From NCBI GenBank assembly GCA_003013855.2, contig ML058477.1:3038001-3102000 (forward strand): 64,000 nt of DNA. The letters run 5' to 3'. Below the pieces are notes generated by a model. It was not told where the DNA came from. It saw nothing but the letters and a program-made list of their open reading frames with translations, and ran no database searches. This document shows positions 21,803-33,801 of this stretch, one piece after another. The DNA comes from Liriodendron chinense. Lineage: Eukaryota > Streptophyta > Magnoliopsida > Magnoliales > Magnoliaceae. The translations under genes and the position numbers were made by a program. Numbering within the stretch: the first letter of the stretch is position 1; the number at the start of each line of letters is the position of its first letter.

Positions 21803-23653
21803 TGTTAATGTAAGATTTGTCAATTACCATGATTAGTGTGTCGTTAAGTCTGCAAAACCGATTGCGGCTAAAGATTGAAGCCCTTGGACATCTCCGACAG
21901 AAGCTACTCAAGAAGATCGCATATCCAGTCAGGCCTCAATCCTTTTCATCCAAACCTTTGATCCCAAAACCCCTCTATAGATGGCCTCATCCTTCTTAGT
22001 TGCATCATAAGCCCTCTCTATAGTCCTCATTCCATAAAGATCAGCTATGGAATAGGTTATCATGGCAGTTGTTGCAAAACAGAAAAAATTCCATAAACTG
22101 CAGATTCCGATGGGATCCCGATCCATCGGAATGATGTCCGATTGATGTCCGATCGATTGAAGATCATGCCCGATCAATCGGACTACAGTTCAGCAACTTC
22201 AAACTCTTTGGACGTTTTTTCGATCACTCATAGATATGTCTGATTAATCGGATAAGGCCCTCCGATCAATCGAAAATGTATCTGATCCATCGGACAAATG
22301 TCCAACAATATCACAAAACTCTCTGGACATATTTCCGATCAATCGGACACTCTGTCCAATCAATCGAACAAGGTACCTCCGATCAATCGGAATGTCATCC
22401 GATCCATTGGAGAATCATCCAGCAACATTTCAAATTTCATCTGGACATATTTTCAATCAATCGGAAACTCTCTCCAATCCATCGGAGATGGTCTTCCGAT
22501 CAATTGGAACCAAGTCCGATCAATCGGAGAATCTATTTCAGCAAAATTGAAAATGAGCTGATTCTTATGTCCGATCGATCCGATCTCCTTCCCATCCTAT
22601 CGAGGTGACCGTTTTCTAACCGCTGAGAACAAATCTATATAGGCATCTCGGTTGGATCTTGTGAGAAACATCTAAAGCATCATCTAGGGTTTGTTTGTGC
22701 CTCTTCCTTGTGATCCTTATCTCTCATTCCCTTTGATTTGTTGAGTTCATACTTCAATCCATGTTGATTTGACCAACATTGAAGAGCATTCAAAGCTTGG
22801 ATTAAATCATGAACTCAACCCCTCTTTAATGGCTTCTTAACCTACTTCTAAAAGTCATATTCTTGTCATCAATGCCATTAATGGTGGTTTAGGTAGAACC
22901 TATTCTTCATATAAAAGCCATATCCCAATATAGCTTCAACCAAACCCTAATCCCTCTCCTTGGAACCTACAAGAAGACATTCATAGCAAGGTTGCTGATC
23001 GAGGGAGCTGAAGAAGGCATCGTGCAAGCCAAAGCTTCTTCAAGCAAAGGCATCATCAAGGGGCTCAATCAGCTAAGTATATTTTAGTCATTCGAGTGCA
23101 AGAAACCACCTCAATAGTTGAGATTTGGGTTTCAGAGTTTAAAGACCCAAACTCGGTAGAGTCCTTGCGTAGGACAAGTCCTTGAGTATGACAAGCCCTT
23201 GTGTAGGACAAAGTGGTTAATGGATTAGTCCTAAGGAAGGATGAATCCATGTGTTGAAGTCTAAGTCCTTTTGTAGGCTGTTAAGGTTTATGGTTAACCT
23301 CATTTAAAACCATTATGATAGTGAAATCCGGCCACTCAAGGAGTGAGTGGATTAGCCGGGAGTGGAGTAAGTACATAACCGAACCATATAAAATCTCTTG
23401 TTATATGATGAATGCTTGCAACCGCTTTACTTCTTTCAAGTTAGAGATATTCTGATTATCACTTGCTGTTTTATTATTGAAAGTTAATATTCTGCATATC
23501 AAGTGTTTGATGAAAGTTTTCTGAAGTACTTTGCAAGATTGTGAGTGTGTAATTTAGTTATTTCAAAAATTATCCTATTCACCCCCCTCTAGGACAAGGA
23601 AACTAGTTTCTTACTTCTACAAGAGCGGTAATCAAACTTATACCGCAATTTCA
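21803..23653 (+). repeat. SIRE-C 3' LTR
   Basis: 1,851 bp from TGTTAATGTAAGATTTG to CCGCAATTTCA, TG...CA ended. The tail CACCCCCCTCTAGGACAAGG and the AATCAAACTTATACCGCAAT end are typical of SIRE LTRs. The first ~800 bases hold the dyad array (22090-22590). Its partner 5' LTR is missing. Confidence 0.88.
22090..22590 (+). repeat. Array of GATCAATC-type dyads in the copia U3
   Basis: About fifteen imperfect to perfect copies of TCCGAT-NN-ATCGGA at irregular 20-45 bp spacing, for example perfect at 22334-22347. The 2-nt centre is mostly CA or TG. Spacers carry a second repeated phrase (AGCAACTTCAAACTCTTTGG-like). Confidence 0.85.
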
Positions 23654-25048
23654 TGCATAACGTATTACATCACATTATATGCATGCTTTGCATGTTAAAA
23701 GGCCCATCTAAATGCGTGTTTTGTGATTGTAGGAATGAGAGGGGGACTTCACCAATTCACGGTTATAAGAGTCATTTTGGACACATTGAAGACTTAAAGA
23801 CGCTATTGAAGATCACAGGACTAAGCGTGAAAGGGTGGAAGGAAGAAGCAAAGGAGAGAAGAAAAGAGGACAGGAAAAAGCAGCCAAGACCAGTCGTCCG
23901 ACCGATCGTCCATAGCCCAGGACCGGTCGTCCGACCGGTCCGAACACTCAACAAAAGAGGCCTTACTACAAACCGTGCTGGACTATTCACGACCGGTTGT
24001 CCACTACTCAGACCGGTTGTCCGACCGGTCCTTGAATTAAAATCCTGGGTTTGAATTTCTGGAAAACTCACTGGTCTATTTTTACGTTTTGAGACCGATC
24101 GTGCGATCCGGTCGTCCAGGAGCTCAGACCGGTCGTGCGATCGGTCGTCTGCATAATAAAACGTGTCCTACAAGCTCCGATTTTCTCTGCGCAGTCTGGG
24201 ATTTCTTGCGCAATCCAGAACCTTCCGCACTATACTATAAAAGGACACTTAGGACTTCTTCCAAAGGCATCATAGAAGTGAAGGGACGTCGTGGGAGAGG
24301 AAGGAAGCCGTCGTGAAGCGTCTGCAACCCTCCAAACTCCAGTTTTTCTATGTTTTCTAGTTTTATTTTATGAGTTCTAGTTGAAGTATGACAATGCTCG
24401 GCTAGAATTTCTCAGCTAAGGCTGAGAGGTGAAGCTTGTAGCTAACTTCGTGTTTGATTCAGTTTAATTCAAGTGGTTCTATTTTAAGTTTGGATTTTAA
24501 ATGTTCTAGTTCTTAATGTTGGTAGTTTTAGATGTTTTATGAGAGTTCATGTGCTCCGAACATGGATTCCTTGCAATTCTCTGAAATTATCATGTTGTAC
24601 TTGTTTATATTCGAATTGTAGTAATCCTTGAGCAGGCCATAGTCCATAGGCATGGCTGTAACTCCGAAGGCTATGATTTTGAATTCTACATGTGTTGAAT
24701 GGGACTAGAACTGGAAGTTCAACTTGAGTGGGATTGAATGTGCTTTAAAGCTTTATTTTCCAGCTAGATGAGAGATAGGACTTCAAATCTAGTTGTGCTC
24801 TATGCTTGGATTGATTGGATTGACATTGGATTGCTACAAGTGGATCCTTGAATTACCTTGTTGCCTTTAAATTACTGTTTTTCATTAAGTTTTTGTTTTA
24901 GCATAATTGTTCTAATTGAATCTCTTATTTATTGCAAACTGAGTTGCTGGAATAGTTTGGAACTTGTTCTCCAATTCCCTGTGGATCGACCTTGGTCTTA
25001 CCAAGTTTTATTACTACATCGCAGCCTTACACTTGAGGCGAGCGAACA
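23654..25048 (+). repeat. Ath-B 5' LTR
   Basis: Aligns to LTRs that start TGTTGA(A/G)CCTCCAATTTATAC, beginning at the TGCAT about 27 bases in. TATA box CTATAAAAGG at 24235-24244. U3 array of GACCGGTCG/CGACCGGTC dyads at 23886-24150. Post-TATA hairpin at 24410-24427. PBS-proximal hairpin CTTGGT/ACCAAG at 24991-25005. Ends GCGAACA. Confidence 0.88.
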
Positions 25049-25054
25049 AGTTTT

Positions 25055-25072
25055 TGGCGCCGCTGCCAGGGA
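25055..25072 (+). other. Ath-B primer-binding site (tRNA-Asp)
   Basis: TGGCGCCGCTGCCAGGGA, two mismatches from the tRNA-Asp complement, six bases after the LTR. Confidence 0.85.
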
Positions 25073-25451
25073 ATTTAGATAACAGTTCTAAATTATTTTT
25101 AGTGGCTATAGAAGTAGTTAGGATTTATTGTTTTCTTAGGATTAGTTTTTCTGAATTCTAAAACTAACAAAGTTTGTTTTGTTTTGTAAGAAGTTCTTCT
25201 AGTTCAAGCAAATCGGTACTATCCTTCCAACTTGAACTCTTTTAGTTTTTGGTTTTTATTTTTCAGATTTTAGGATTTAGGATTAGTTTTGATTTTGGAT
25301 TTTGTGTTTTATGTCCTATTGGGAACGAGACCACAAAAATCGTCTCCAATCCGAAGGTGGTTTAGTTGGACCATTATCCGTTCATAGATGAATCCAAAAA
25401 TCTGTAGAACATTATGATAATTTGGGGAGTATGGATCAAACACCTTTAAGG

Positions 25452-25457
<6 letters not shown>

Positions 25458-25487
<30 letters not shown>
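25458..25487 (+). repeat. C30 homopolymer
   Basis: Thirty consecutive C within the broken gag start region. Ath-D has a mixed CCCCTCCTACTCC stretch at the matching place, so this is an expansion or an assembly artefact. Confidence 0.9.
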
Positions 25488-25489
<2 letters not shown>

Positions 25490-27209
25490 CTACAAACGCA
25501 AATCAAGAGGGAGTAGGAGAGAATGAGGTACATAATGTTCCTCCAATGAGATCATTACGGGAATACCTACAACCGGCCCTTGCAACTACACCCTCTTGTG
25601 TAGTTCTACCACCAACCGGGGGAAATATTGATATAAAGCTAGGTGTGATTCAACTAATACCAAAGTTCCATGGGCTAGATTCTGACGGCCCATATTTGCA
25701 CTTAAAGGAATTCGAAGAAGTGGTGGCTACCTTACAATACATTAATGTGTCGGAAGATACCATTAAACTTAAACTCTTTCCTTTTTCATTGAAAGAAAGG
25801 GCCAAGAATTGGCTTCACTCACTTAGACCATACTCGATAGGGTCATGGAATGAGATGACTTGGGAATTCTTGAAAAAGTTCTTCCTGGCTCATAAAACGA
25901 ACACCCTCCGACGAGCAATAATGATTTTTTCAGCTAAAGAGGGTGAATCTTTCTTCCAATGTTGGGAAAGGTTTAAAGACCTCCTGCTTGCTTGCCCACA
26001 TTATGGCTACGAGAGTTGGCGAATTATAAACTTCTTCAACGATGGCTTAAGTTCCAATATGCGCCAATTCGTAGAGATGATGTGCAACGGCGAGTTCATG
26101 AGCAAAAATCCAGATGAAGCTTGGAGTTATTTGGATATGTTGGCTGAGAATGCCCAATCTTGGGATACCTCGGATAAACCCAATAACCCTAAGCCTACTT
26201 AAGAGAAAGAGAAAGGAGGGATCTATATCCTCAAGGAGGAAGACGACGTGAATGCAAGGATAGCCAACCTCACAAGGAAGATCGAGGCCATGGAATTTAG
26301 TAAGAGTGGAGTTCCAAAGTCCAATGAAGCTATTGAAACCATATGTGGGATTTGTCTAACCAATTTACACGCTATGCAAGATTGTCCTACAATTCCTGCA
26401 TTTCAAGAGGTGTTACATGAACATGCAAATGCCACATATGGATATCAAGAGGTGTTACATGAACATGTAAATGCCACATATGCAAATGCCTTTCAATGGT
26501 CCGGTGGGTAATACGTACAATTCTACTTGGAAGAACCACCCAAATTTCAGTTGGAAGAATGCTCCCACGGGTAATCCTACCAACTCTCAAGGAGGGCCAC
26601 CCATGCAAAATATGGCCCCACCTCAATAATTATCAATGGAGGATACTTTGAAAGCGTTTATACAAGGGCAAACGCAAATTAACCAAACGAATCGGCAAAT
26701 GTTCCAAGAGCTTAAAGTCTCGGTTGATGAGATTAAGGGACGCTTGAATGCTAGGGAAGGGACTTTTCCGGCCCAATCCAAAACAAGTACATGAAGTAAG
26801 CATTCCTGATCCCTTCAACCAACATATGGAGCAAGCCAAATCCGTCACCACTCTTAGAAGTGGTAAACAAATCGACAAATCTATTCCGGTGAAGGCCGAC
26901 AAGCCTAATGATCTGGTAAATTCTAAGTATGAGGACGGATCCAACTTAGCCCCACAAGAAAAGGAACGCAATTATAAGCCCGTAGCACCATTCCCTTCGA
27001 GATTGGTTGTTCCAAAATCTCTTCCAACTTCTCATGATATTCTAGAGATTTTCAGACAAGTCAAGATAAACATTCCTTTGCTTGATGCCATCAAACAAAT
27101 CCCCTCTTATGCCAAGTTTCTAAAGGACCTATACACAACTAAATGCAAATATAATGTGCAGCAAAAGGCCTTCCTAAATGAGCAAGTGAGTGTCATTCTT
27201 ACTCAAAAG

Positions 27210-27210
<1 letters not shown>

Positions 27211-27245
<35 letters not shown>
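27211..27245 (+). repeat. C35 homopolymer
   Basis: Thirty-five C followed by GCCCC, just before the protease. In Ath-D the same site (29622-29628 on the minus strand) is only C7. Confidence 0.92.
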
Positions 27246-27246
<1 letters not shown>

Positions 27247-29176
27247 CCCCAAAATTCAAAGATCCCGGTAGTCCCACAATCTCATGTATCATTGGAGACT
27301 ACCGAATTGAGCGTGCATTGCTAGATTTGGGGGCAAGATAAACTTGATCCCATACTCGGTATATGAGCAATTGGGTCTTGGTGAATTAAAACCCACCAAA
27401 ACCACGTTGCAACTCGCTGATAGATCCATCCATGTACCGAGAGGGATAGTTGAGGATGTTCTAGTCCAAGTTGACAAATTCTACTACCCGGTAGATTTTA
27501 TCATCTTGGACACATAACCGGTTCTAGATGCTAGCACTCAAATACCGGTGATCTTAGGCCGCCCGTTCCTTGCTACATCAAACGCAATCATTAATTGTCG
27601 AAACGAGGTGATGCAATTATCCTTTGGAAACATGACATTAGAGGTGAATGTGTTCAACTTGGGCAAAAAGCACAGGGATGTTGATGATGACGAGCTCTTC
27701 GAGGTAAACATGCTCGAATCTTTTGAAGAAGAGGAGCTCCTCCAACTTAAACCACTAGAAAGCTTGGAGACATGCTTGGCACATTTTGAGGATTCCAAAG
27801 ACCCCATCATTAGTGAAATTGTGCAAACATTGAATATAGAGAGATCGGTAGTTGGTACTAGCCGGTGAAGGCCCCACTTTGAAAATTTGCCACCAATTAC
27901 ATCAAGGCCTCTACCATCTAACATCAAACCACCGAAGCTTGACCTTAAACCATTGTCATCCGAGCTTAAATATGTATATTTGGGTCAAGAGGAAACATTC
28001 CCAGTTGTCATTGCCTCTCACCTAGGGAAAGACCAAGAGCTCAAATTGATTGAGCTACTCAAAGAACATAGGGGAGCCATAGGTTGGACAATAGCGGATC
28101 TCAAAGGGATAGATTCTTTGGTTTGTACTCACCGTATACACCTCGAAGAAAATGTAAAAATGACTAGATAACCTCAAAGAAGGCTAAATCCAAACATGAT
28201 GGAGGTTGTCAAAGCCGAGGTGTTAAAACTACTAGATGTGAGTATCATCTACCCCATCTCGGATAGCCAATGGGTGAGTCCTACCCAAGTTGTCCTCAAG
28301 AAATCTGGTATTGCCATCGTAGAAAATGCCAACAATGAGCTTAGACCAACTAGAGTAACCACCAGTTGGCGTATGTGCATTGATTATCGGAAGCTAAACA
28401 CGGTCACTAGGAAGAACCACTTCCCTCTCCCATTCATGGATCAAATTTTGGAGAGGTTAGCGGGTCATTCCTATTATTGCTTCCTAGATGGCTATTCCAG
28501 CTACAACCAAATTGAGATAGCCCCAGAGGACCAAGAGAAAACCACATTTACATGCCCATTTGGTACCTACGCATAGTGAAGAATGCCATTCGGGCTATGT
28601 AATGCACCCGCCACATTCCAATGATGCACGTTGAGTATTTTCTCGAACATGGTGGATGAATTTCTTGAGGTGTTCATAGATGATTTTTCTATTTTTGGTT
28701 GTACTTTTGATGAGTGCCTCAATCACTTGAAGTTGGTCTTAATGAGGTGTGAGGTGAAGAACCTCATTTTAAACTGAGAAAAGTGTCATTTCATGGTACA
28801 AAGAGGAATAGTCCTTGGAGATATCATCTCGTCCAATGGAATAGAGGTAGACCGAGCAAAAATTGACCTAATTTTCAATCTACCACCACCCAAAAGCATA
28901 CGCAATGTGCGGTCCTTCCTTGGACACGCCATTTTGTATAGAAGATTCATAAAGGATTTTAGTCATATCTCAAGGCCTTTATGTAACCTTCTCCAAAAGG
29001 AGAACCAATTTGAGTGGAGTGCCGAATGTCAATTAGCTTTTTCAAAGCTAAAAGACATGTTGACAACCGCTCCTATCATGCAACCACCGAATTGGTCCAT
29101 ACCTTTTGAGTTGATGTGCGATGCGAGCGATTATGCTATTGGGGCGGTGTTAGGCCAAAAGAAAGATAAGAAGCCC

Positions 29177-29342
29177 CATTAAGTTTCTGTTTTAGCATAA
29201 TTGTTCCAATTGAATCTCTTATTTATTACAAACTGAGTTGCTGGAATTGTTTGGAACTCGTTCTCCAATTCCCTGTGGATCGACCTCGGTCTTACCGAGT
29301 TTTATTACTACATCGCAGCCTTACACTTGAGGCGAGCGAACA
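29177..29342 (+). repeat. Ath-B 3' LTR remnant
   Basis: Matches the last ~166 bases of the Ath-B 5' LTR (from 24886) through GCGAACA. The join to RNase H shares the bases CAT with both parents. Contains the hairpin CTCGGT/ACCGAG at 29285-29299. Confidence 0.85.
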
Positions 29343-30319
29343 ATAACCGGTTGTGTGTCCAAAATGATGAAATCCATGGGTAGTAGAATTTATTAACTTG
29401 GACCAATACATCCTCAACTATCCCTCTCGGTACACAGATGGATCTATCAGCAAGTTGCAACGTAGTTTTGGTGGGTTTTAATTCACCAAGGCCTAGTTGC
29501 TCATATACCGAGTATGGGATTAAATTTACGCTTGCCCCCAAGTGTAGCAATGCACGTTCAATCAGGTAATCACCAATGATGCATGAAATTGTGGGACTAC
29601 CGAGGTCCTTGAATTTTGGGGGGGTCTTTTGAGTGAGAATGACACTCACTTGCTCATTCAAAAAGGCGTTTTTCTGCACATTATATTTGCGTTTGGTTGT
29701 GCATAGGTCCTTTAGAAACTTGGCATAAGAGGGGATTTATTTAATGGCATCAAGCAATGGAATGTCTATCTTAACTTGTCTGAAAATCTCTAAAATATCA
29801 TGAGAGTTTGGGAGAGATTTTGGAGCAACCAATCTCGAAGGGGTGCTACAAGCTTATAAACGCGTTCCGTTTCTTGTGAGGCTAAGTTAGATCCGTCCTC
29901 ATCCTCCGAATTTACCGGATCATTAGGCTTGTCAGCCTTCATCAGAATAGATTTGTCGATTTGCTTACCACTTCTAAGAGTGGTGATGGATTTGGCTTGC
30001 TCCATATGTTGGTTGGGGAGACTAGGGATGCTTCATGTACTTGATTTGGATTAGGCTGAGGTTAGGCCGGAAAGGTCTCTTCCCTAGCATTCAAGCGTCC
30101 ATTTATCTCATCAACTGAGACTTTAAGCTCTTGGAACATTTGCTGATTTGATTGGTTGATTTACGTTTGCCCTTGCATAAACGCCTTTAGAGTATCCTCC
30201 ATTGAGAATTGAGGTGGGGCCATGTTTTGAATGGGTGGCCCTCTTTGCGAGTTGGTAGGATTTCCTGTGGGATTATTCTTCCAACTAAAATTCGGGTGGT
30301 TCTTCCAAGTAGAGTTATA
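29343..30319 (-). pseudogene. Ath-D protease and late gag
   Basis: Minus-strand frames read the protease (HLGASVNLIPYSVYEQLGLG, with the catalytic Asp changed to His), the pre-protease segment (TTLRSGKQIDKSI, IPLLDAIKQIPSYAKF region) and the late-gag motif NSTWKNHPNFSWKNNPTGNP. Frames are broken at several points. The last five bases, TTATA at 30315-30319, are the Ath-E target copy. Confidence 0.85.
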
Positions 30320-31931
30320 TGTTGAGCCTCCAATTTGTACATTTGCCAACCCATGACATCACATTATATGCATGGTTTTCATGTTTAAAAGACTCATCTA
30401 ATACATGTTTTTGTGATTTTAGGAATGAGAGGGAAACTTCACCAATTCATGGTTAAAAGAGTCACTTTGGACACCTTGAGGATCAAAGGTAGAAAGCCCA
30501 AGAATGAAAGAAAGAAGTTATGGAAGATGGAGTTGAAAGACAAAGAAAAACACAGAAGAAATCATGTTAAAAGACCTAGCAGGGCCAGAAAAACCAAAGT
30601 GCAGAGCTGCAGGGCCATAAAAGTTAAATGCAGAAAGTTGCAGTTTCTGAAGATTGATCAAGAGATTGATCCGTCGATTGATCGCTCAGCCTGAGCGATT
30701 GATCGACAGACTTGAGCGATTGATCGCTCACAGCAGAAATTTGACAGAATTGTTGCTAGAGAGAAGTGAAGAATTGCGATTGATCGCCCAGCCTCAACGA
30801 TTGATTGCCCAGCCTGAGCGATTGATCGCCCATCCCATAGATCAATCGCCAGAATGCAGATTTTTAAGACATTTGGAGAAAACTCTCTGGACACTTTTTG
30901 CACCCTCTGATTGATCGCTAGACACTGATCGATTGATCGCCAGAAGTGACCGATTGATCTCTCAGCTAGCCGATTAATCGCCAGATCCGAAAAAGGCAGT
31001 TTTTACAATCATTTGAACTAGCGATTGATCGCCCGGTCTGAGCGATCAATCGACAATGCGCCCAGTTTAGAAATTTCCAAGTCTGGCTCCGATTTTCTCT
31101 GCGCAGTGCGTAAATTCTACGCAAATTCTTGAAGATTCTTCGTTTGTGGGGTATGAAAGCTATAAAAGGAGACCTCCACCTCTTGCCTAGGGCATCTAGC
31201 AATGTGGGGAGCAAAGAGATCAAGACCTAGGAGGTTTCCTAGCCTTCTACAATTAGTTTTCTTTTTCTTCTAGTTCTAGTTTCTAGTTTTTAATGTTTTC
31301 TTCTAGTTAACCTCTTAGCTAGAGCTAAGAGGTGAAGTTTGTAGTTTGTTTTAATGCTTTAATTCATTCTTCAAGTACCCTTTACTTTAATTATGGATTT
31401 TCAAGTTCTAGTTTGAATAAAGTTTGGTTTTTTAGAAGTTTTGTGAGAGTTTGTGTACTCCGGACATGAGTTCCTTGTAATTCTTTGAGATTACCATGAT
31501 TGGGTTGATTGAATTCGAATTGTAGTAACCCTTGAGCATGCCATAGTTCAGAGGCATGGCTGTTACTTCGAAGGCTATAAGTTCAAGTTCTATGTGCTTC
31601 ATTAGAACTAGAAATCTGATTTCCAGATTTAACTGGGACTGTTTGTTTGAATGTTATATCTTCCAATTAGATGAGAGATAAGACTTTGATTCTAATTGTG
31701 TTGTACTTGGATGAATGGATTGGCATTGGACTACTACAAGTGGATCCTTGATGCTCTAGTTCTTCTTATTTTCAGATTTTCCTATTTCATGTAAAAAAAC
31801 TATCTTCATAAACTCTTATATTCTAGTTATTTAGAATAGTTGAAATTGTTTACCTCTTTCCCTATGGATCAACCTCGGTCTTACCGAGTTTTATTACTAC
31901 ATCGCAGCCTTACACTTGAGGAGACTGAACA
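30320..31931 (+). repeat. Ath-E solo LTR
   Basis: 1,612 bp from TGTTGAGCCTCC to ACTGAACA, flanked by TTATA at 30315-30319 and 31932-31936, with Ath-D gag on both sides. No internal region, so it is a solo LTR left by LTR-LTR recombination. TATA CTATAAAAGG at 31160-31169. U3 holds GATTGATC dyads at 30654-31060. Post-TATA hairpin at 31311-31332 (9-bp perfect stem, loop TAGA). PBS-side hairpin at 31874-31888. Confidence 0.93.
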
Positions 31932-32156
31932 TTATACGTGTTACCCAACGGTCCATTAAAAGGGCGTTGATAACTATATGTGGCATTTGCATGTTCTTGT
32001 AACACCTCTTAAAACACAGGAATTGTAAGAGAATCTTACGTGGAATGTATATTAGTGACACAAATTTCACATATGTTCTCAATAGCTTCATTGGACTTTG
32101 AAACTCCACTCTTGTTAAGTTCCATGGCCTCGACTTTCCTTGTGAGGTTGGCTAGC
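31932..32156 (-). pseudogene. Ath-D middle gag (zinc-knuckle region)
   Basis: Short minus-strand block between Ath-E and Ath-F. It contains the remnant of the knuckle (CEICVTN) and of MELNKSGVSKSNEAIE. Too damaged to code. CTAGC at 32152-32156 is the left target copy of Ath-F. Confidence 0.8.
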
Positions 32157-33795
32157 TGTTGAGCTCTTAAATGTACATGTTCTAACCCCATTTCATTACT
32201 AACTATGCTTGGAATAAGTGATTAAAGACCTAACTAATGCATGATTTTGTGGTTGTAGGAATGAGAGAGATAATTCATCAATTGAGGGCTTAGAGATGCT
32301 ATGTACACACCTTGAAGATCAAAGGAATGAAGGACCAAAGGTGGAGCAAAAGTGCATTGAAGATGAAGGAGGAGAAGCTGAGAATTCAGCCAATTTCATG
32401 TCCACCGGCCGGCCGGCCATAACCACCGACCGGCCAGCCAAACCCTCCAGAAATAAGAAAGTCACTGGACACATTTTAGGAGGACCGACCCCTTGACCGA
32501 CCGGCTGGACAGACTACCGACTGGTCGGCCGACCGGCAGGCTGAAAGGTCGGCCTATGCATTACAACATCCAACGAATTTAGCAGTTTGAAGCAGTTCCA
32601 CCGGCTGGCCGGCTGACCGGTCGGCTGATGGGTCGGACTGTGTAAAAAAGATTCCAGTGAGAATTGCATTTGTAGGAACTTTGTCCAACCGGCCGGACAG
32701 GGGGTCCGACTAGTCGGTCAACACTCAGGAACATCTGGAGCTCCGAAAATCTCTGTGGAAAATGATAATATTGCAGGATTTCTTCAAGTTTCTTCACACC
32801 TAGGGCTCTAAAAGCTATAAAAGGACTCCTCTAGCTTGTTCCTAGAGAATCCTAGAAGAGATTTACTATAGTGGGAGGCGGCGGAAGTCAGATCCGGAGT
32901 TCTACAACTCCTCTTAGTCTGTTCTTCTAGTTTTTATGTTTTTCTTAGTTGTTTTCATATTTCCTTAGATCATGAACGGCTAAACCTCTTAGCTAGGCTT
33001 AAGAGGTGAAACTTGTAGTGAATCTAAGATGTTTCAATTCATTTGATTTGGTTTCAAGTTGGATTGATAGTGAAGAACAATGGTTGAAGTTTGAATAAAG
33101 TTCTAAGTAGTTTTTCTTAATCTTATGATGACTCATGGATGTTTAGAAGAATTGCTTGAGTTCTTAATTGTTTTGAATTATTCTAGACCTGTACGTTCCG
33201 AGGAATCAGATTCAATACGCTCTAAACCTTTGATCCTCATGTGGGAACTTCATACCAACAGTTCTACTTTTCTGGAATTTCTGCTTATGTGTGATTGTGT
33301 ATGTGATTTGAATGAAGTTCAAATCATGATCTAATTATACTTTGTGACAGAATTTAATGATGATTATGATTGTGATCTTAACCTATTGGAACTATGATTG
33401 ACTTATGCAATTGAGTATACTCAAGTTCTAACTTGAATTGAGGGAATCATGTATTTGAATAACACATATGGCAGATTGTTTGTTTTGACTGCTCTATCAT
33501 CCGGCTAGATAGGATTTAATTTCGATTCTAGTTGAGAAAGTTAGAAACCACATTGAATTAAGCATCAAGGATTGCTACAAGTGGATCCTTGAACCCCTAG
33601 TGCTTTTTATTATTGATTACATTCAATTTAGTTCAAAATATCTATTTACACCAAATTCCTAAATCCTGTTTAGATAGTTCTTAATTAGAAACCATTGGAA
33701 GTGTTTTGTGAATTCCTACACAAGTCCCTGTGGATCGACCTCGGTCTTACCGAGATCATTACTACATCGCAACCCTACACTTGGGGAAGCGAACA
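32157..33795 (+). repeat. Ath-F 5' LTR
   Basis: TGTTGAGCTCTTAAATG to GCGAACA. TATA CTATAAAAGG at 32815-32824. U3 array at 32395-32720 of CCGGCCGG and GACCGGC words, less regular than in other LTRs. Post-TATA hairpin at 32985-33006 with a one-base bulge. PBS-side hairpin at 33740-33754. Confidence 0.94.
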
Positions 33796-33801
33796 AGTTT
33801 T

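Larger units (their letters stand above)
16395..23653 (+). mobile_element. SIRE-C, 5'-truncated Ty1/copia SIRE/Maximus element
   Basis: Order is protease remnant, integrase, RT, RNase H, then an extra ORF, PPT and a 1.85-kb LTR. Integrase before RT marks copia, and the extra env-like ORF before the 3' LTR marks SIRE/Maximus. The 5' LTR, PBS and gag are missing; the left edge is a junction with Tat-1 LTR sequence. The right edge abuts Ath-B LTR sequence starting TGCAT, which may be one copy of its target duplication, but the left copy is gone. Confidence 0.88.
25311..29176 (+). pseudogene. Ath-B gag-protease-RT-RNase H, decayed
   Basis: The start ATG at 25311 (MSYWERDHKN) aligns with Ath-A's gag start, but a TGA comes at ~25387. 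The gag core is then open to 26202 (IPKFHGLDS, FLKKFFLAHKTN, CWERFKDLLLACPHYGYE). The knuckle CGICLTNLHAMQDC is near 26343-26386, followed by a local duplication of GAGGTGTTACATGAACATG. Protease and linker are broken at 27341 and 27516. RT has WRMCIDYRKLNTVTR, FLDGYSSYNQIEI, PFGLCNAPATFQ and the altered active box FIDDF, with stops at 28576, ~28625 and ~28778. RNase H is cut after CDASDYAIGAVLG. Two long C runs disrupt leader and protease. At least eight lesions, clearly dead. Confidence 0.88.
23654..29342 (+). mobile_element. Ath-B, Athila element with truncated 3' half
   Basis: 5' LTR (lacking about its first 25 bases because SIRE-C landed there), tRNA-Asp PBS, decayed gag-pro-RT, part of RNase H, then only the last 166 bp of an LTR ending GCGAACA at 29342. 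The base after it opens antisense Athila protease sequence, so Ath-B sits inside Ath-D. The right target copy would be ATAAC; the left one is lost. Integrase and 3' UTR are deleted. Confidence 0.78.

Noticed and set aside
23065..23653. Possible gene near the end of the copia LTR
   Set aside because: Only ORFs of about 60 codons without motifs, within a typical SIRE LTR.
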